Assembly (NCBI RefSeq): GCF_000383955.1
Contig: NZ_KB913013.1
Location: 353,694-417,693 of the forward strand
DNA length: 64,000 bases
Source: Rudanella lutea DSM 19387
GTDB lineage: Bacteria > Bacteroidota > Bacteroidia > Cytophagales > Spirosomataceae
Direction of reading: 5' to 3'
Position 1 is the first letter of the stretch. Each line of letters starts with the position of its first letter. Below, one piece after another: positions 1 through 8,289 of the stretch. Both the position numbers and the translations under genes were made by a program. The notes under the pieces were generated by a model. It was not told the DNA's origin. It saw nothing but the letters and a program-made list of their open reading frames with translations, and did not search any database.

Positions 1-11
1 CTTTCGCGGGG

Positions 12-380
12 TGGAGTCGGAGGGATTTGAACCCTCGTCCAGTCAAGGAACCCGTCGTGCTTTCTACATGCTTAGATTCGATTGGATTGTCGGGCAAAAG
101 GCTGGTTCGGATCAGACCGACCAATCGCCGTAGGTACTTGGATCTCGTTGGGTGTTAATACCATTAGACCAACCAGCGCTGCGGTTCGACGCCCCCTGAT
201 CCAGCCAGCAGCACGTAGGCCGGGGAGACGATGGCTAGTGCTTAATCCTCCGGATTAGGCAGCCATGGCGTAGTTATACTCGCCAGTTATTGTTTTGACG
301 ATTTGTTTGGGCGGGAAATTCCGTCAACTCCCGGCATGCTTACACGCGACCTCAGCAAGCTGTCAATTCCGGTCGACCCC
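12..380 (-). ncRNA. ssrA: tmRNA (transfer-messenger RNA)
   Basis: Read on the minus strand, the 5' end GGGGTCG (380 downward) pairs with CGACTCC (19-13) to make the tRNA-like acceptor stem, and a T arm GAGGG-TTCAAAT-CCCTC lies just before it. The mRNA-like part encodes the tag GEYNYAMAA followed by TAA (284 down to 255), which closely fits tags of Bacteroidota tmRNAs. The RNA rescues ribosomes stalled on broken messages and marks the peptide for degradation. CCA is not encoded in full after the discriminator A, so it would be added afterwards. Ends are placed from the stem and may be off by a few bases. Confidence 0.95.
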
Positions 381-460
381 AGATGACACACCTTGGGCGT
401 GCATAGTAGAAACCCGGCTGTAGGTCGGAAAGTTCGCCCGTTGGCTCTTTTTTGTATGCG

Positions 461-3160
461 TCAGGCGCCTGACGCATGCCCCCGGCGCTGCCACCATTTG
501 AACAACTCCATCACCACGAGGACGATTGCCGCCGTGGGCACCAGCTTAGCCCAGTCGTTGAGCGATACGGGGGCAATTTTCAGCAGTTCCTGCATAAACG
601 GAATGTGCATCACCCCGATATGAAGCGCCTGTAGGGCCAGTACCCCCAGCACCAGCACGTAGTTGTTGCGCAACGGAATACCAAAGGCCGAGCGGGTTTC
701 GGAGCGACAGTTGAACACGTGGAAGTTCTGGAGCAACACCATCAGGAGCAGAATAAGGTTGCGGGCTTCGAATTCGGAGCGGCCGAGGTTGTTGAGCAGG
801 TGGTACCAGAGACCAAACGTGAGTAGCGTCATGACGCCCCCCGCCAGCAGGTTCTGCCGGATCATGAGCGGATTAAACACGCCCTCCGAAGGCTTGCGGG
901 GCGATTGCTGCATGGGGCCGGGCTCACCAGCTTCAAATGCCAGGGCGACGTCCTGAATGCCGTTGGTGACTAGGTTGAGCCACAAAAGCTGCACCGGTAA
1001 AAACGGGATTGGCTGACCGAAAATCAGCGCCAGGGCTACGAGCATGATCTCGGCGGCCCCGGTCGAAATGGCGAGGTAAATAATTTTGCGGAGGTTGCTG
1101 TAGGTGTTCCGGCCTTCCTCAATACCCGCCACAATCGACGCAAAATTATTGTCGGTAATAATCATCGAGGCTGTTTCCTTGGCTACATCGGTACCGTAGC
1201 CCATCGCAATCCCGATATGGGCTGTTTTGAGGGCCGGAGCATCGTTGACCCCGTCGCCGGTAACGGCCACAAAATGCCCCGACTCCTGCAGGGTTTCCAC
1301 AATCTGCTGTTTTTGCTGGGGCGACACCCGCGCAAACACCCGCCGACTGTTTACGGTCTCGACGAAGTCGGTAAACGATCCCTGCCGGGCGGCTTCGGCC
1401 AGTTCGGCCCCCGTAATGAGTTGCTCTTTGTGTTCGGCAAGGCCCAGTTCGCGTGCAATGTAGAGGGCCGTAGCCGGGTGGTCGCCGGTGACCATAGCTA
1501 CGGTTACGCCAGCCTCCTGACAGGTCTGCACGGCGGCTTTGGCCTCAGGGCGCAGCGGGTCGATGAGGGCGAGCAAACCGAGAAGTTGCAGAGGTGGTAA
1601 TGTCGTTTCGTCGATTGTGTCGACCGGCCCACCCGCTACCACCAGTACCCGGAATCCGTTAGCAGCCAGGGCGTCGTGCCGGGTCACAAGGGCGTCGGCG
1701 TCTTCGGTTTGCAGGGCGGGCAATAGAGTTTCGAGGGCACCTTTTACGGCAATACGCAGCGACCCGGCGCGCCGATAGTACACGGCCGCGTACTTCCGCT
1801 CCGACTCAAACGGAATTTGCTGCACCCGCTCAACCGACTGGAGCAGGTCGCCGGGCGAAAGGCCCGCTTTGTACGACAAGGCCATCAGAGCCACATCGAC
1901 GGCATCACCCTGATAGTGCCAGCCATCGGCCCGGTGTTCGAGCTTACTTTCGTTGCAAACAGTTACAGCTTCGAGCAATTCGCCCAGGCTGCCCTGCACG
2001 GGGGCGGGTTGCCCGGCGGGGTCCAGAATCTGCCCGATACCGTTGTAGCCCTCTCCCGTTACGGTCAGGGTGCGCGCGTCAGGTAAAACCAACTGCCGTA
2101 CGGTTTGCCCATCCACGGTGAGCGTACCCGTCTTGTCGGTTGCGATGAAGGTGCAACTGCCGAGGCCTTCCACGGCGGTGAGTTTTCGGATAATCACGTT
2201 TCGTTTGGCCATCCGGCGGGTACCGATGGATAAGGCCACGGTCATGGCAATGGGTAGGCCCTCGGGAATAGCCGAAACGGCTACGGCGACGGCCAGAAAA
2301 AGAACCTGCGTCAGGCTCATGCCCTGCCAGTAGCCCACAACGCCAATAAAAAGACAGGTGATGAGCGTAACGACACTGATTTTCTGGGTAAACGCTTCCA
2401 TCCGCTCCACGAGGGGCGCTTTGGTCGGTTCCAGATACTGCAAACTGGCGGCTATCCGGCCGATTTCGGTATGCATGCCCGTGGCCACCACTACGCCCGT
2501 TGCCCGGCCGGTGAGTACGGTGGTCCCCGCAAATACCATGTTAGCCCGGTCGCCAAGGGGTAGCTCACTTGGCTCAAGGGGCTGACTCGTTTTGGCTACC
2601 GGCAACGACTCGCCCGTGAGGAGGGCTTCTTCGACGTTCAGTTGGGTGCTTTTGATCAGCCGGATGTCGGCTGGCACTTTATTGCCCGATTCGAGCAGCA
2701 CTACATCGCCCGGTACGAGGGTTTCGGCCTCGGCTTCTTCGTCGGCATTGTCGCGCCGGAGCCGCACCCGAATCCGAATCATCTGTTGCAGGGCGTTGGC
2801 GTTGGTTTCGGCCCGCCACTCCTGGTAGGCACCCATGGCAGCATTGAACAGGAGCACCACCGCAATAAAGCCGGCATCGACATATTCACTCAGAATCAAC
2901 GCAATAACGGCTGCAAACAGCAGCACGTAAATAAGCGGGCTCATAAACTGCCGCAGCACAATCTCGACAAGCGTAACCGATTTTTTCTGAGGCAACACGT
3001 TGGGGCCGTATTGCGCCAGTCGGTTCGCAGCCTCGGTTTGCGTCAGCCCCTGTCGACTGCTCTGCAGGTGCTCGAACAGCTCGGTAACGGCAAACGAATG
3101 CCAGGGGCGGTGCGGAGGTGGGGGAGGGGTATTGGGTTGATTATCTGCGTGTTGAGGCAT
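461..3160 (-). CDS. P2A-type cation-transporting ATPase (Ca2+-ATPase-like)
   Basis: An 899-residue inner-membrane P-type ATPase. In order it shows a cation-ATPase N-terminal domain (about 18-75), actuator motif TGES (182-185), M4 motif IPEGLP (298-303), phosphorylation motif DKTGTLT (342-348, Asp342), TGDH (558-561), hinge motif TGDGVNDAP (634-642) and a six-helix C-terminal cation-ATPase domain. M4 PEGLP and the M5 Glu resemble SERCA/PMCA calcium pumps. M6, however, reads LVTNG where SERCA has LVTDG, so a ligand Asp is replaced and the ion is uncertain. The gene stands alone, divergent from pfkB, and follows tmRNA. Such ATPases often sit with Usp genes in low-oxygen gene clusters, which is inference here. 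Confidence 0.93.
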   Translation of the reverse strand: MPQHADNQPNTPPPPPHRPWHSFAVTELFEHLQSSRQGLTQTEAANRLAQYGPNVLPQKKSVTLVEIVLRQFMSPLIYVLLFAAVIALILSEYVDAGFIAVVLLFNAAMGAYQEWRAETNANALQQMIRIRVRLRRDNADEEAEAETLVPGDVVLLESGNKVPADIRLIKSTQLNVEEALLTGESLPVAKTSQPLEPSELPLGDRANMVFAGTTVLTGRATGVVVATGMHTEIGRIAASLQYLEPTKAPLVERMEAFTQKISVVTLITCLFIGVVGYWQGMSLTQVLFLAVAVAVSAIPEGLPIAMTVALSIGTRRMAKRNVIIRKLTAVEGLGSCTFIATDKTGTLTVDGQTVRQLVLPDARTLTVTGEGYNGIGQILDPAGQPAPVQGSLGELLEAVTVCNESKLEHRADGWHYQGDAVDVALMALSYKAGLSPGDLLQSVERVQQIPFESERKYAAVYYRRAGSLRIAVKGALETLLPALQTEDADALVTRHDALAANGFRVLVVAGGPVDTIDETTLPPLQLLGLLALIDPLRPEAKAAVQTCQEAGVTVAMVTGDHPATALYIARELGLAEHKEQLITGAELAEAARQGSFTDFVETVNSRRVFARVSPQQKQQIVETLQESGHFVAVTGDGVNDAPALKTAHIGIAMGYGTDVAKETASMIITDNNFASIVAGIEEGRNTYSNLRKIIYLAISTGAAEIMLVALALIFGQPIPFLPVQLLWLNLVTNGIQDVALAFEAGEPGPMQQSPRKPSEGVFNPLMIRQNLLAGGVMTLLTFGLWYHLLNNLGRSEFEARNLILLLMVLLQNFHVFNCRSETRSAFGIPLRNNYVLVLGVLALQALHIGVMHIPFMQELLKIAPVSLNDWAKLVPTAAIVLVVMELFKWWQRRGHASGA

Positions 3161-3297
3161 GCGGATCGGGCGGGTTGCGTTCCCGTTGGCAAACGAGCGG
3201 CCGACAACGGGTACGGGTTGAATAAAGACCGGAATGGATAGACCGCAAAATAAGTGATTGTAGCCAACGCCCGCTCACTTGTAAACTCAATCAACAA

Positions 3298-3342
3298 GCT
3301 GACGGATGTCATTTTCGGCCGAGGCAAAACCGGATAGTTTCG
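3298..3342 (+). promoter_or_regulatory. Crp/Fnr-type operator and -7 box before pfkB
   Basis: A perfect palindrome TGAC-GGAT-GTCA lies at 3300-3311 (16-bp frame 3298-3313). The box TAGTTTCG (3335-3342) begins exactly 22 nt after the frame and resembles the Bacteroidota -7 element TAnnTTTG with one change. The same geometry precedes several other genes in the window. The pfkB start codon follows 57 nt after the box. No matching box was found on the minus side for the divergent ATPase. Confidence 0.65.
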
Positions 3343-3399
3343 TCTTTGTAAATCGGCCTGCCCGCGTGTGGTTTCGGGTGGGCCAACACATCCCTTTGT

Positions 3400-4374
3400 A
3401 TGATCGTTACGTTCACGCCCAACCCGGCCGTCGATATCAGCACGAGCGTCGACCGGCTTACGCCTACGCAGAAATTACATTGCGCCCAACCCCGATACGA
3501 TGCGGGTGGGGGCGGCATCAACGTGTCGAAAGCCATTCGTCGGCTCGGTGGCCAGTCGAAGGCCGTGTTCACGGCCGGTGGGCCTATGGGCCTTTCGCTC
3601 GAACAACTGGTGGCCGACGAAGGAGTCGATTACCAGATTATCGGTATTGAAGGGCTCACCCGCGAGAGCTTTGTGGTGACCGAAAACAGTACAGGCCTAC
3701 AATACCGGTTCGGTACGCCCGGCCCCGCGCTAAGCCCGGCCGAAGGAACCGCCTGTCTGGAGGCTCTGGAAGCCCTGCCAGGGCCTATTGAGTACCTGGT
3801 AGGCAGTGGGAGTTTGCCACCCGGCCTGCCCGTCGATTTTTACGCGCAGATAGCCCGGTGGGCCAAACAGAAAGGGATTCGGTTTGTGCTCGACACTTCG
3901 GGTGAACCATTGAAGCAGGCCGTGGCCGAAGGGGTTTTTCTGCTTAAACCAAACGTGGGTGAGCTGGCCCGACTGGTCGGTAAAGACCGGCTCAATGCGA
4001 GTGAGGTGCACGAATCCGCCCGGCAGCTGATTGGCGAAGGCCGATGCACCCTCGTGGTGGTATCGCTCGGTCCGCGGGGGGCGTTGCTGGTTACGGCCCA
4101 GGGGTTCGAGTACGTACCGACCCCGCCTGTAAAATCGGTGAGTACCGTGGGCGCGGGCGATAGTGTGGTGGGGGGAATGGTGTTTGCCCTGTCGACCGGC
4201 CAATCGTACCACAACATGGTGCGCCTGGGGGTGGCCTGCGGCACGGCCGCCACCCTGAATCACGGCACCGAGCTCTTTCACAAAACCGACGTCGACGAGT
4301 TGCTTCGGTGGATCAACGAAGCGACCGATGCCGGTACCCAAACGGATTTTTTTGCCCAACCCATTGAACCGTAG
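3400..4374 (+). CDS. pfkB: PfkB-family 6-phosphofructokinase (Pfk-2-like)
   Basis: A 324-residue ribokinase-family sugar kinase, expected to convert fructose 6-phosphate (or fructose 1-phosphate or tagatose 6-phosphate in relatives) to the bisphosphate in glycolysis. The substrate-site glycines GGGGIN lie at 36-41 and the ATP-site signature GAGDS at 251-255, with Asp254 as catalytic base. It aligns along its whole length with my recollection of E. coli PfkB, including SGSLPPG, VVSLGP and PPVKS-STVGAGDS blocks, which favours Pfk-2 over FruK. ATG at 3400 gives the right N terminus. It stands alone behind a candidate Crp/Fnr operator, which suggests expression tied to oxygen or redox state. Confidence 0.9.
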   Translation: MIVTFTPNPAVDISTSVDRLTPTQKLHCAQPRYDAGGGGINVSKAIRRLGGQSKAVFTAGGPMGLSLEQLVADEGVDYQIIGIEGLTRESFVVTENSTGLQYRFGTPGPALSPAEGTACLEALEALPGPIEYLVGSGSLPPGLPVDFYAQIARWAKQKGIRFVLDTSGEPLKQAVAEGVFLLKPNVGELARLVGKDRLNASEVHESARQLIGEGRCTLVVVSLGPRGALLVTAQGFEYVPTPPVKSVSTVGAGDSVVGGMVFALSTGQSYHNMVRLGVACGTAATLNHGTELFHKTDVDELLRWINEATDAGTQTDFFAQPIEP

Positions 4375-4405
4375 TTCAGTCCTTTTTGGTACATACCATC
4401 CTTTT

Positions 4406-4503
4406 CAGTACTGGACCTTCGGACTTCAGACACTGGACGTTAGACTTACTACCTGTATATATGGCGGTCCAACGTCTAATGTCCAACATCTAATATCCAG
4501 TAC
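4406..4503. repeat. Intergenic inverted repeat, family A, copy 1
   Basis: An imperfect palindrome starting CAGTACTGGA and ending TCCAGTAC, made of degenerate words such as GGACGTTAGAC and CAACGTCTAATGTCCAA. The apex here (ACCTGTATATATGG) departs from the CTGTAGGGAGGTC apex of other copies at 20160, 23790, 30267 and 57460. It lies between pfkB and usp, ending 27 nt before the usp start codon. Confidence 0.8.
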
Positions 4504-4530
4504 AAAGACCATCCTTACATTTCTTTCCTG

Positions 4531-5394
4531 ATGAAAACGATTTTATTTCCCACCGATTTCTCGGCCCAGTCGCAACAGGCATTACCCATTGCCGCGCAGT
4601 TAGCCAAACTTTTCAATGCCCGGCTGGATCTGGTACACGTACAAAGCCCACCCCTGGCTACCGGCTGGACGCCCGTTCCGACACTCGAAGCCGCGAGCGC
4701 CAACGCCGACATGCTGACCGAAACCATTGCTGCCGGGTTTGAGCAGCTTAAGCAACTGCCTTGCTTACAGGGTGTTGTGGTGAAGACTCATCTGGTTGAA
4801 GGGACGGATGTGACGGAGGTACTCACCCAACCGACTTTTGCGGGCGCTGGCCTGATCGTGATGAGCTCGTCGGGGGCGGGAGGGCTCAAAGAAACCTTAC
4901 TGGGCTCCAACGCCGAGCGGATGATCCGACACGCCCGCATTCCGGTACTGGTGCTGAAAAATCCGCTGCATTACCTCGACCTGCGCTCAGTAGTGTTTGC
5001 GTCAAGCTTCACCGATGTGTACGACGCCAGCATGAACTTTATTCACGAACTGCTTGATAGTTACGATTTCCCGCAACTCCACCTGCTCTTTGTGAATACG
5101 CTAGGTCGGTTTACCGCCAGCCACGACATACAACCCCGCATGGAGGACTTCGTGAAGCGTTACCACCTGGGCGTGACGTCGATGACCGAGCTTAACGAAC
5201 TGGAGGTAGAAGCGGGGATTATGCGGTTTGCCCAGACCCACCAAGCCGATCTGGTGGTGTTGGGTACGCATGGGCGACAGGGGCTGCGGCATCTGTTGCA
5301 AGGGAGTATTGCCGAAGATGTGGCCAACCATGCAGGCATGGCCGTGCTGACGCTCCCCCTCCAAACCGATCCCGTGCCGATGGTGCTTTTTTAA
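4531..5394 (+). CDS. Universal stress protein, tandem UspA domains
   Basis: A 287-residue cytoplasmic protein with two UspA folds. Domain 1 begins MKTILFPTDFS and ends with the nucleotide-loop-like stretch GLIVMSSSGAGG...LLGSNAERMI (about 105-130). Domain 2 (about 150-280) has LVVLGTHGRQGLRHLLQGSIAEDVANHAGMAVL, close to the ATP-binding G-x2-G-x9-G-S/T motif of the family. Usp proteins help survival under starvation, low oxygen and other stress. It is one of five double-domain Usp genes in this window. A family A repeat sits just upstream, and an inverted repeat separates it from the convergent usp at 5541. No operator of the pfkB type was found before it. Confidence 0.93.
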   Translation: MKTILFPTDFSAQSQQALPIAAQLAKLFNARLDLVHVQSPPLATGWTPVPTLEAASANADMLTETIAAGFEQLKQLPCLQGVVVKTHLVEGTDVTEVLTQPTFAGAGLIVMSSSGAGGLKETLLGSNAERMIRHARIPVLVLKNPLHYLDLRSVVFASSFTDVYDASMNFIHELLDSYDFPQLHLLFVNTLGRFTASHDIQPRMEDFVKRYHLGVTSMTELNELEVEAGIMRFAQTHQADLVVLGTHGRQGLRHLLQGSIAEDVANHAGMAVLTLPLQTDPVPMVLF

Positions 5395-5530
5395 GGTTTA
5401 AGGTTTTTGGTTTATAGTTTTTGGTTGAGCCTGCCAAAGTTACACGAGTTGGTAACGCGCTGTCAGGTAATGGGTTGCGGTAAGTTCAGTCCGCAATTCA
5501 CGTAAACCAAAAACTATAAACCAAAAACCA
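5394..5530. repeat. Intergenic inverted repeat, family B, copy 1
   Basis: The left arm (5394-5426) is built of GGTTTTTGGTTTATAG words and the right arm (5501-5530) of AACCAAAAACTATAAACC words, so the arms can pair around a loop of about 75 nt. It fills the space between two convergent usp genes and could act as a two-way transcript end. The same words recur at 16093, 26148, 28378, 54486 and 62480. Confidence 0.8.
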
Positions 5531-5540
5531 TGCACCTACT

Positions 5541-6338
5541 TTACATACGCATAATCAGCACGGGTACCTGGGCGTGCCGGAGCACAGTTTCGGCAACGCT
5601 TGCGTGCCCACCCGCCCGGCCGTGGGTGTACAGTACAATCAGGTCGGCCCCGGTTTCGTCGGCGTAGTGCAGGATGCCCTCAGATACGGTACGGTCGGAG
5701 CGGATAGCCAGCTCGTACTGCGCGTACCCCTGCATACGCGCCCAGTCGCCTACCCAGTCGCGAATCTGCTCGGGCGACCGGTTATCGGCGGGCGTCGATA
5801 CATACACAAACCGGCTCAGTCCATCCTCGCCCACACCAAACGGGAGCACGTGCCGCTTTTTCATGTTCTCGTCCAGATCAAGTGCTCCTACCGGGTTTCG
5901 GGGGCTGAAATGCGCAATGGGCTGTTTCACCACCAACACCGGACAGGGGGCCTGCCGCACCATTGATTCGGCGCGGGTACCACTCGCCCACTCCTGCCAG
6001 AAACCCGCATTCCGTGCGCCCAGTACAATCAGGTCAGGGGCAAGACCAGCCACCACCTCAGCCGGGTTCTGGTCGGAGTAGGTAACCGTGGGTTTGATCG
6101 TGAGGCCCTCGTGCCGGGTTTGTTGCCGGAGAGGGGCGGCCAGTTGTTCCAGAGTCTGAAGCGGCTCCGGTTTGGGGCTTTCTGACGTTTCGCCCGCCAA
6201 TACAGGCTGGTGTATCGGCTGGGGAATCACCGAGATCAGAATCAGTTGAGCCCCGTAGAGCCGGGCAATATCGGCGGCAACGGGTAAGGCTTTGGGGTCG
6301 GTATTGGCGAGGTTGATCGGAACGACAATCGTTTTCAT
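5541..6338 (-). CDS. Universal stress protein, tandem UspA domains
   Basis: A 265-residue two-domain UspA protein starting MKTIVVPINLANTD. Domain 1 ends with LIVLGARNAGFWQEWASGTRAESMV, a UspA nucleotide-loop region. Domain 2 ends LIVLYTHGRAGGHASVAETVLRHAQVPVLIMRM, where G-x2-G is present but the loop is looser than in ATP-binding members. The cytoplasmic role is expected in stress survival. It is transcribed away from ldhA, and the 201-nt space between them carries one candidate Crp/Fnr site for each gene, so the two are probably controlled together. Confidence 0.93.
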   Translation of the reverse strand: MKTIVVPINLANTDPKALPVAADIARLYGAQLILISVIPQPIHQPVLAGETSESPKPEPLQTLEQLAAPLRQQTRHEGLTIKPTVTYSDQNPAEVVAGLAPDLIVLGARNAGFWQEWASGTRAESMVRQAPCPVLVVKQPIAHFSPRNPVGALDLDENMKKRHVLPFGVGEDGLSRFVYVSTPADNRSPEQIRDWVGDWARMQGYAQYELAIRSDRTVSEGILHYADETGADLIVLYTHGRAGGHASVAETVLRHAQVPVLIMRM

Positions 6339-6363
6339 GCGAACAAAGGCTTAATGTACACGG

Positions 6364-6408
6364 CAAATGAATCTGTTTAGGCCTTTGAGGGGCATGACCA
6401 GACTCACA
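6364..6408 (-). promoter_or_regulatory. Crp/Fnr-type operator and -7 box before usp (5541-6338)
   Basis: On the minus strand TGAG-TCTG-GTCA (6406 down to 6395; 16-bp frame 6408-6393) is followed after exactly the usual 22-nt offset by TTCATTTG (6371-6364), a -7 box with one change from TAnnTTTG. The usp start codon begins 25 nt later. Confidence 0.55.
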
Positions 6409-6469
6409 GACGGGGTTGATTGTGCTCACAAGCCCTTCGGGGCAGGCTACCGTCCGAATCAGGCATATA

Positions 6470-6515
6470 CCTGAGAAACGTCATGTTTAGGAGGCTACCC
6501 GGTGGGCTACCTTTG
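6470..6515 (+). promoter_or_regulatory. Crp/Fnr-type operator and -7 box before ldhA
   Basis: TGAG-AAAC-GTCA (6472-6483) has one mismatch to the TGAC-N4-GTCA palindrome. A perfect TAnnTTTG box, TACCTTTG (6508-6515), starts 23 nt after the 16-bp frame, one base more than at the other sites. The start codon follows 24 nt later. Confidence 0.6.
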
Positions 6516-6539
6516 CCTAAACACAAACCGTCGACGATC

Positions 6540-7532
6540 ATGCAAATCGCGTTTTTCAATACGAAGCTTTTTGAGCGAGACTGGTATGAACGCCATCAGG
6601 GGCATCATCAGATCTATTTCTTTGACGAACCGCTGACGCCATACCATGTGCGCCTGGCCGAAGGGTGCGGGGCGGTTTGTGCGTCGGTCAACGACAACCT
6701 GTGCAAACTGACCCTCGAAGGGCTCAAAAACGCAGGCGTTGAGGTGGTGGCTATGCGCTGCGCTGGTCTTGATAACGTGGACCTGGATGCGGCCGAGCGG
6801 CTGGGTATCCAGGTGATCAACGTACCCGATTACTCACCCTTCGCCGTAGCCGAGCACGCCGTGGCTTTGTTGTTGGCCTTGTTAAGGCACTTGCCCGAAG
6901 CCCGTAGCCGGATTGGGCGGGGTAATTTCTCGCTGGATGGGCTCGTCGGCACCGAGTTGCACCGCAAAACGGTGGGGGTAATCGGGACGGGGCATATTGG
7001 CCGGGCGTTTTGCCAGATTATGCAGGGGTTTGGTTGTACGGTACTGGCCTACGATGTGCGGCCTCAGCCCAAACTCATGAGTACGGGCCTGCGTTACGCA
7101 TCGCTCAACGAGGTGCTGAGCGAGTCGGATCTGGTGGCGTTGCATTGCCCCCTCAACGAGCGCACCCACCACCTGATCGACGCCCGGAATCTCGCCCTGA
7201 TGAAACCGTCGGCGATTCTGGTCAATACGAGCCGGGGCAAACTGGTGGATACCGACGCCCTGCTGGCGGCCCTCAACCGGGGCAAACTGGCGGGTTATGC
7301 CACCGATGTGTACGAAAACGAAGCGAGCTGGTTTGGTAAAGACTGGTCGCTGGAGGGGGTAGCCGACGAACGGCTCAATCAGTTACGGCGGCATCCGAGG
7401 GTGCTGATGACGGCTCATCAGGGGTTCCTGACCGCCGAAGCGCTGGAGCAGATTGGTCGGAGCCTGCTTAATAAATTAACTTTTTTTGAAGGGCAGCGCG
7501 CAGAAGGCGTCACAAAGGCGTCGATGTGCTGA
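6540..7532 (+). CDS. ldhA: NAD-dependent D-lactate dehydrogenase
   Basis: A 330-residue D-2-hydroxyacid dehydrogenase, expected to reduce pyruvate to D-lactate and so reoxidise NADH when respiration fails. The Rossmann motif GTGHIG is at 149-154, NTSRG with the substrate-binding Arg at 229-233, DVYENE with the catalytic Glu near 256-261, and the catalytic His in AHQGFLTAEAL at 293. The pattern RCAGLDNVDLDAA and the length match E. coli LdhA (329 aa) closely. The frame stays open upstream to 6420, but ATG 6540 gives the family N terminus MQIAFFNTK and lies downstream of a good -7 box. The 12 residues after LLNKLTFFEGQ are not conserved. Confidence 0.93.
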   Translation: MQIAFFNTKLFERDWYERHQGHHQIYFFDEPLTPYHVRLAEGCGAVCASVNDNLCKLTLEGLKNAGVEVVAMRCAGLDNVDLDAAERLGIQVINVPDYSPFAVAEHAVALLLALLRHLPEARSRIGRGNFSLDGLVGTELHRKTVGVIGTGHIGRAFCQIMQGFGCTVLAYDVRPQPKLMSTGLRYASLNEVLSESDLVALHCPLNERTHHLIDARNLALMKPSAILVNTSRGKLVDTDALLAALNRGKLAGYATDVYENEASWFGKDWSLEGVADERLNQLRRHPRVLMTAHQGFLTAEALEQIGRSLLNKLTFFEGQRAEGVTKASMC

Positions 7533-7606
7533 AGCGTTCATAGCGTTTTTGCCCAGACAGCTTTGGGTTAGTGAAGAGTCTATTACAAGTGGTTAAAAAA
7601 TAGGAA

Positions 7607-7652
7607 AGTCGGGTGTAACAAGCGGTTCAGGCGCTGGCACCCGGCTTTTTTG
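7607..7652 (+). terminator. Intrinsic terminator after ldhA
   Basis: The stem AGTCGGGTGT (7607-7616) pairs with GCACCCGGCT (7637-7646), with two G-U pairs, and is followed by a run of six T. It lies 75 nt beyond the ldhA stop. Confidence 0.75.
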
Positions 7653-7723
7653 TTTGCGTATAACCTGATGCATATTAGTGGAAGCGCGGTTCGTTTTACA
7701 CATATCGATGATCGCTATAAAAG

Positions 7724-7755
7724 ACAAAAAGCGAGTATCCAGACCCGCTTTTTGT
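7724..7755. terminator. Bidirectional hairpin between ldhA and the PPOX gene
   Basis: ACAAAAAGCG (7724-7733) pairs with CGCTTTTTGT (7746-7755), giving T runs on both strands. A second GC-rich hairpin, AGCCGGGC with GCCCGGCT, lies at 7785-7815, nearer the end of the minus-strand gene. Together they probably end the PPOX-usp transcript. Nothing else is seen in 7533-7822. Confidence 0.65.
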
Positions 7756-7822
7756 TCCTACATCCCTTCTCTGTCTACATAATCAGCCGGGCGGGCTTTC
7801 GGCAGAAGCCCGGCTCACTCGT

Positions 7823-8269
7823 TTATCGTTGTTCGGCGCGGCCGCTTTTTTTCGTGATTCGGATTCGGTACACCACGGTGTTGGGGGCACCGGAGCCCAG
7901 AAACGTCTCGCCCTGGTAGTTTTCCAGCGACGTGATTTCGTGGGCAAACAGCGGTGCCATCCGATTGCCCAATCGTTGCAGGGCGTACACGCGGTCGTCG
8001 CCGGTCAGTTCTTCGTACACCCCATGTACCACTACGCTGCGCCAGTACGTAGGCGATACCACCTCATTGACCTCCAGGCAAACGTTGGGGTTCTCGCGCA
8101 TCAGCCGGGTTTTGGTGCCCTCGCGGGTGTGGCCGTACAGGCAATGCCCATCGTACAGGTACGTGACCGGTACCACCAGCACCTCCGTGCCCGACGCACA
8201 CCCCAACCGCCCAAACCATTGGCTGGTGAGCATGTGATTGATTACCTCTTCGGTTAAGTGGCTTAGCAT
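7823..8269 (-). CDS. Pyridoxamine 5'-phosphate oxidase-family flavin-binding protein
   Basis: A 148-residue split-barrel protein of the PNPOx-like (flavin-nucleotide-binding) group. Family marks are the N-terminal GRLGCASGTEVLVVPVTYLYDG, the YGHTREGTKTRLMRENPNVCLEV block that normally cradles FMN phosphate, and a central SVVVHGVYEEL strand. Members reduce or bind flavins, F420, haem or nitro compounds; the substrate cannot be told here. Its start lies 20 nt after the stop of the usp at 8290-9114, so the two form one operon. In other bacteria such genes accompany Usp proteins in low-oxygen regulons, which fits the candidate operator upstream of that usp. Confidence 0.85.
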   Translation of the reverse strand: MLSHLTEEVINHMLTSQWFGRLGCASGTEVLVVPVTYLYDGHCLYGHTREGTKTRLMRENPNVCLEVNEVVSPTYWRSVVVHGVYEELTGDDRVYALQRLGNRMAPLFAHEITSLENYQGETFLGSGAPNTVVYRIRITKKSGRAEQR

Positions 8270-8289
8270 AACGGGGGTGAATGGTTCGG

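Noticed and set aside
3275-3290. Operator for the P-type ATPase at the offset from TTATTTTG (3253-3246)
   Set aside because: The sequence at the expected place (TTGAG-TTTA-CAAGT) lacks the GTCA half; the box alone is not enough.
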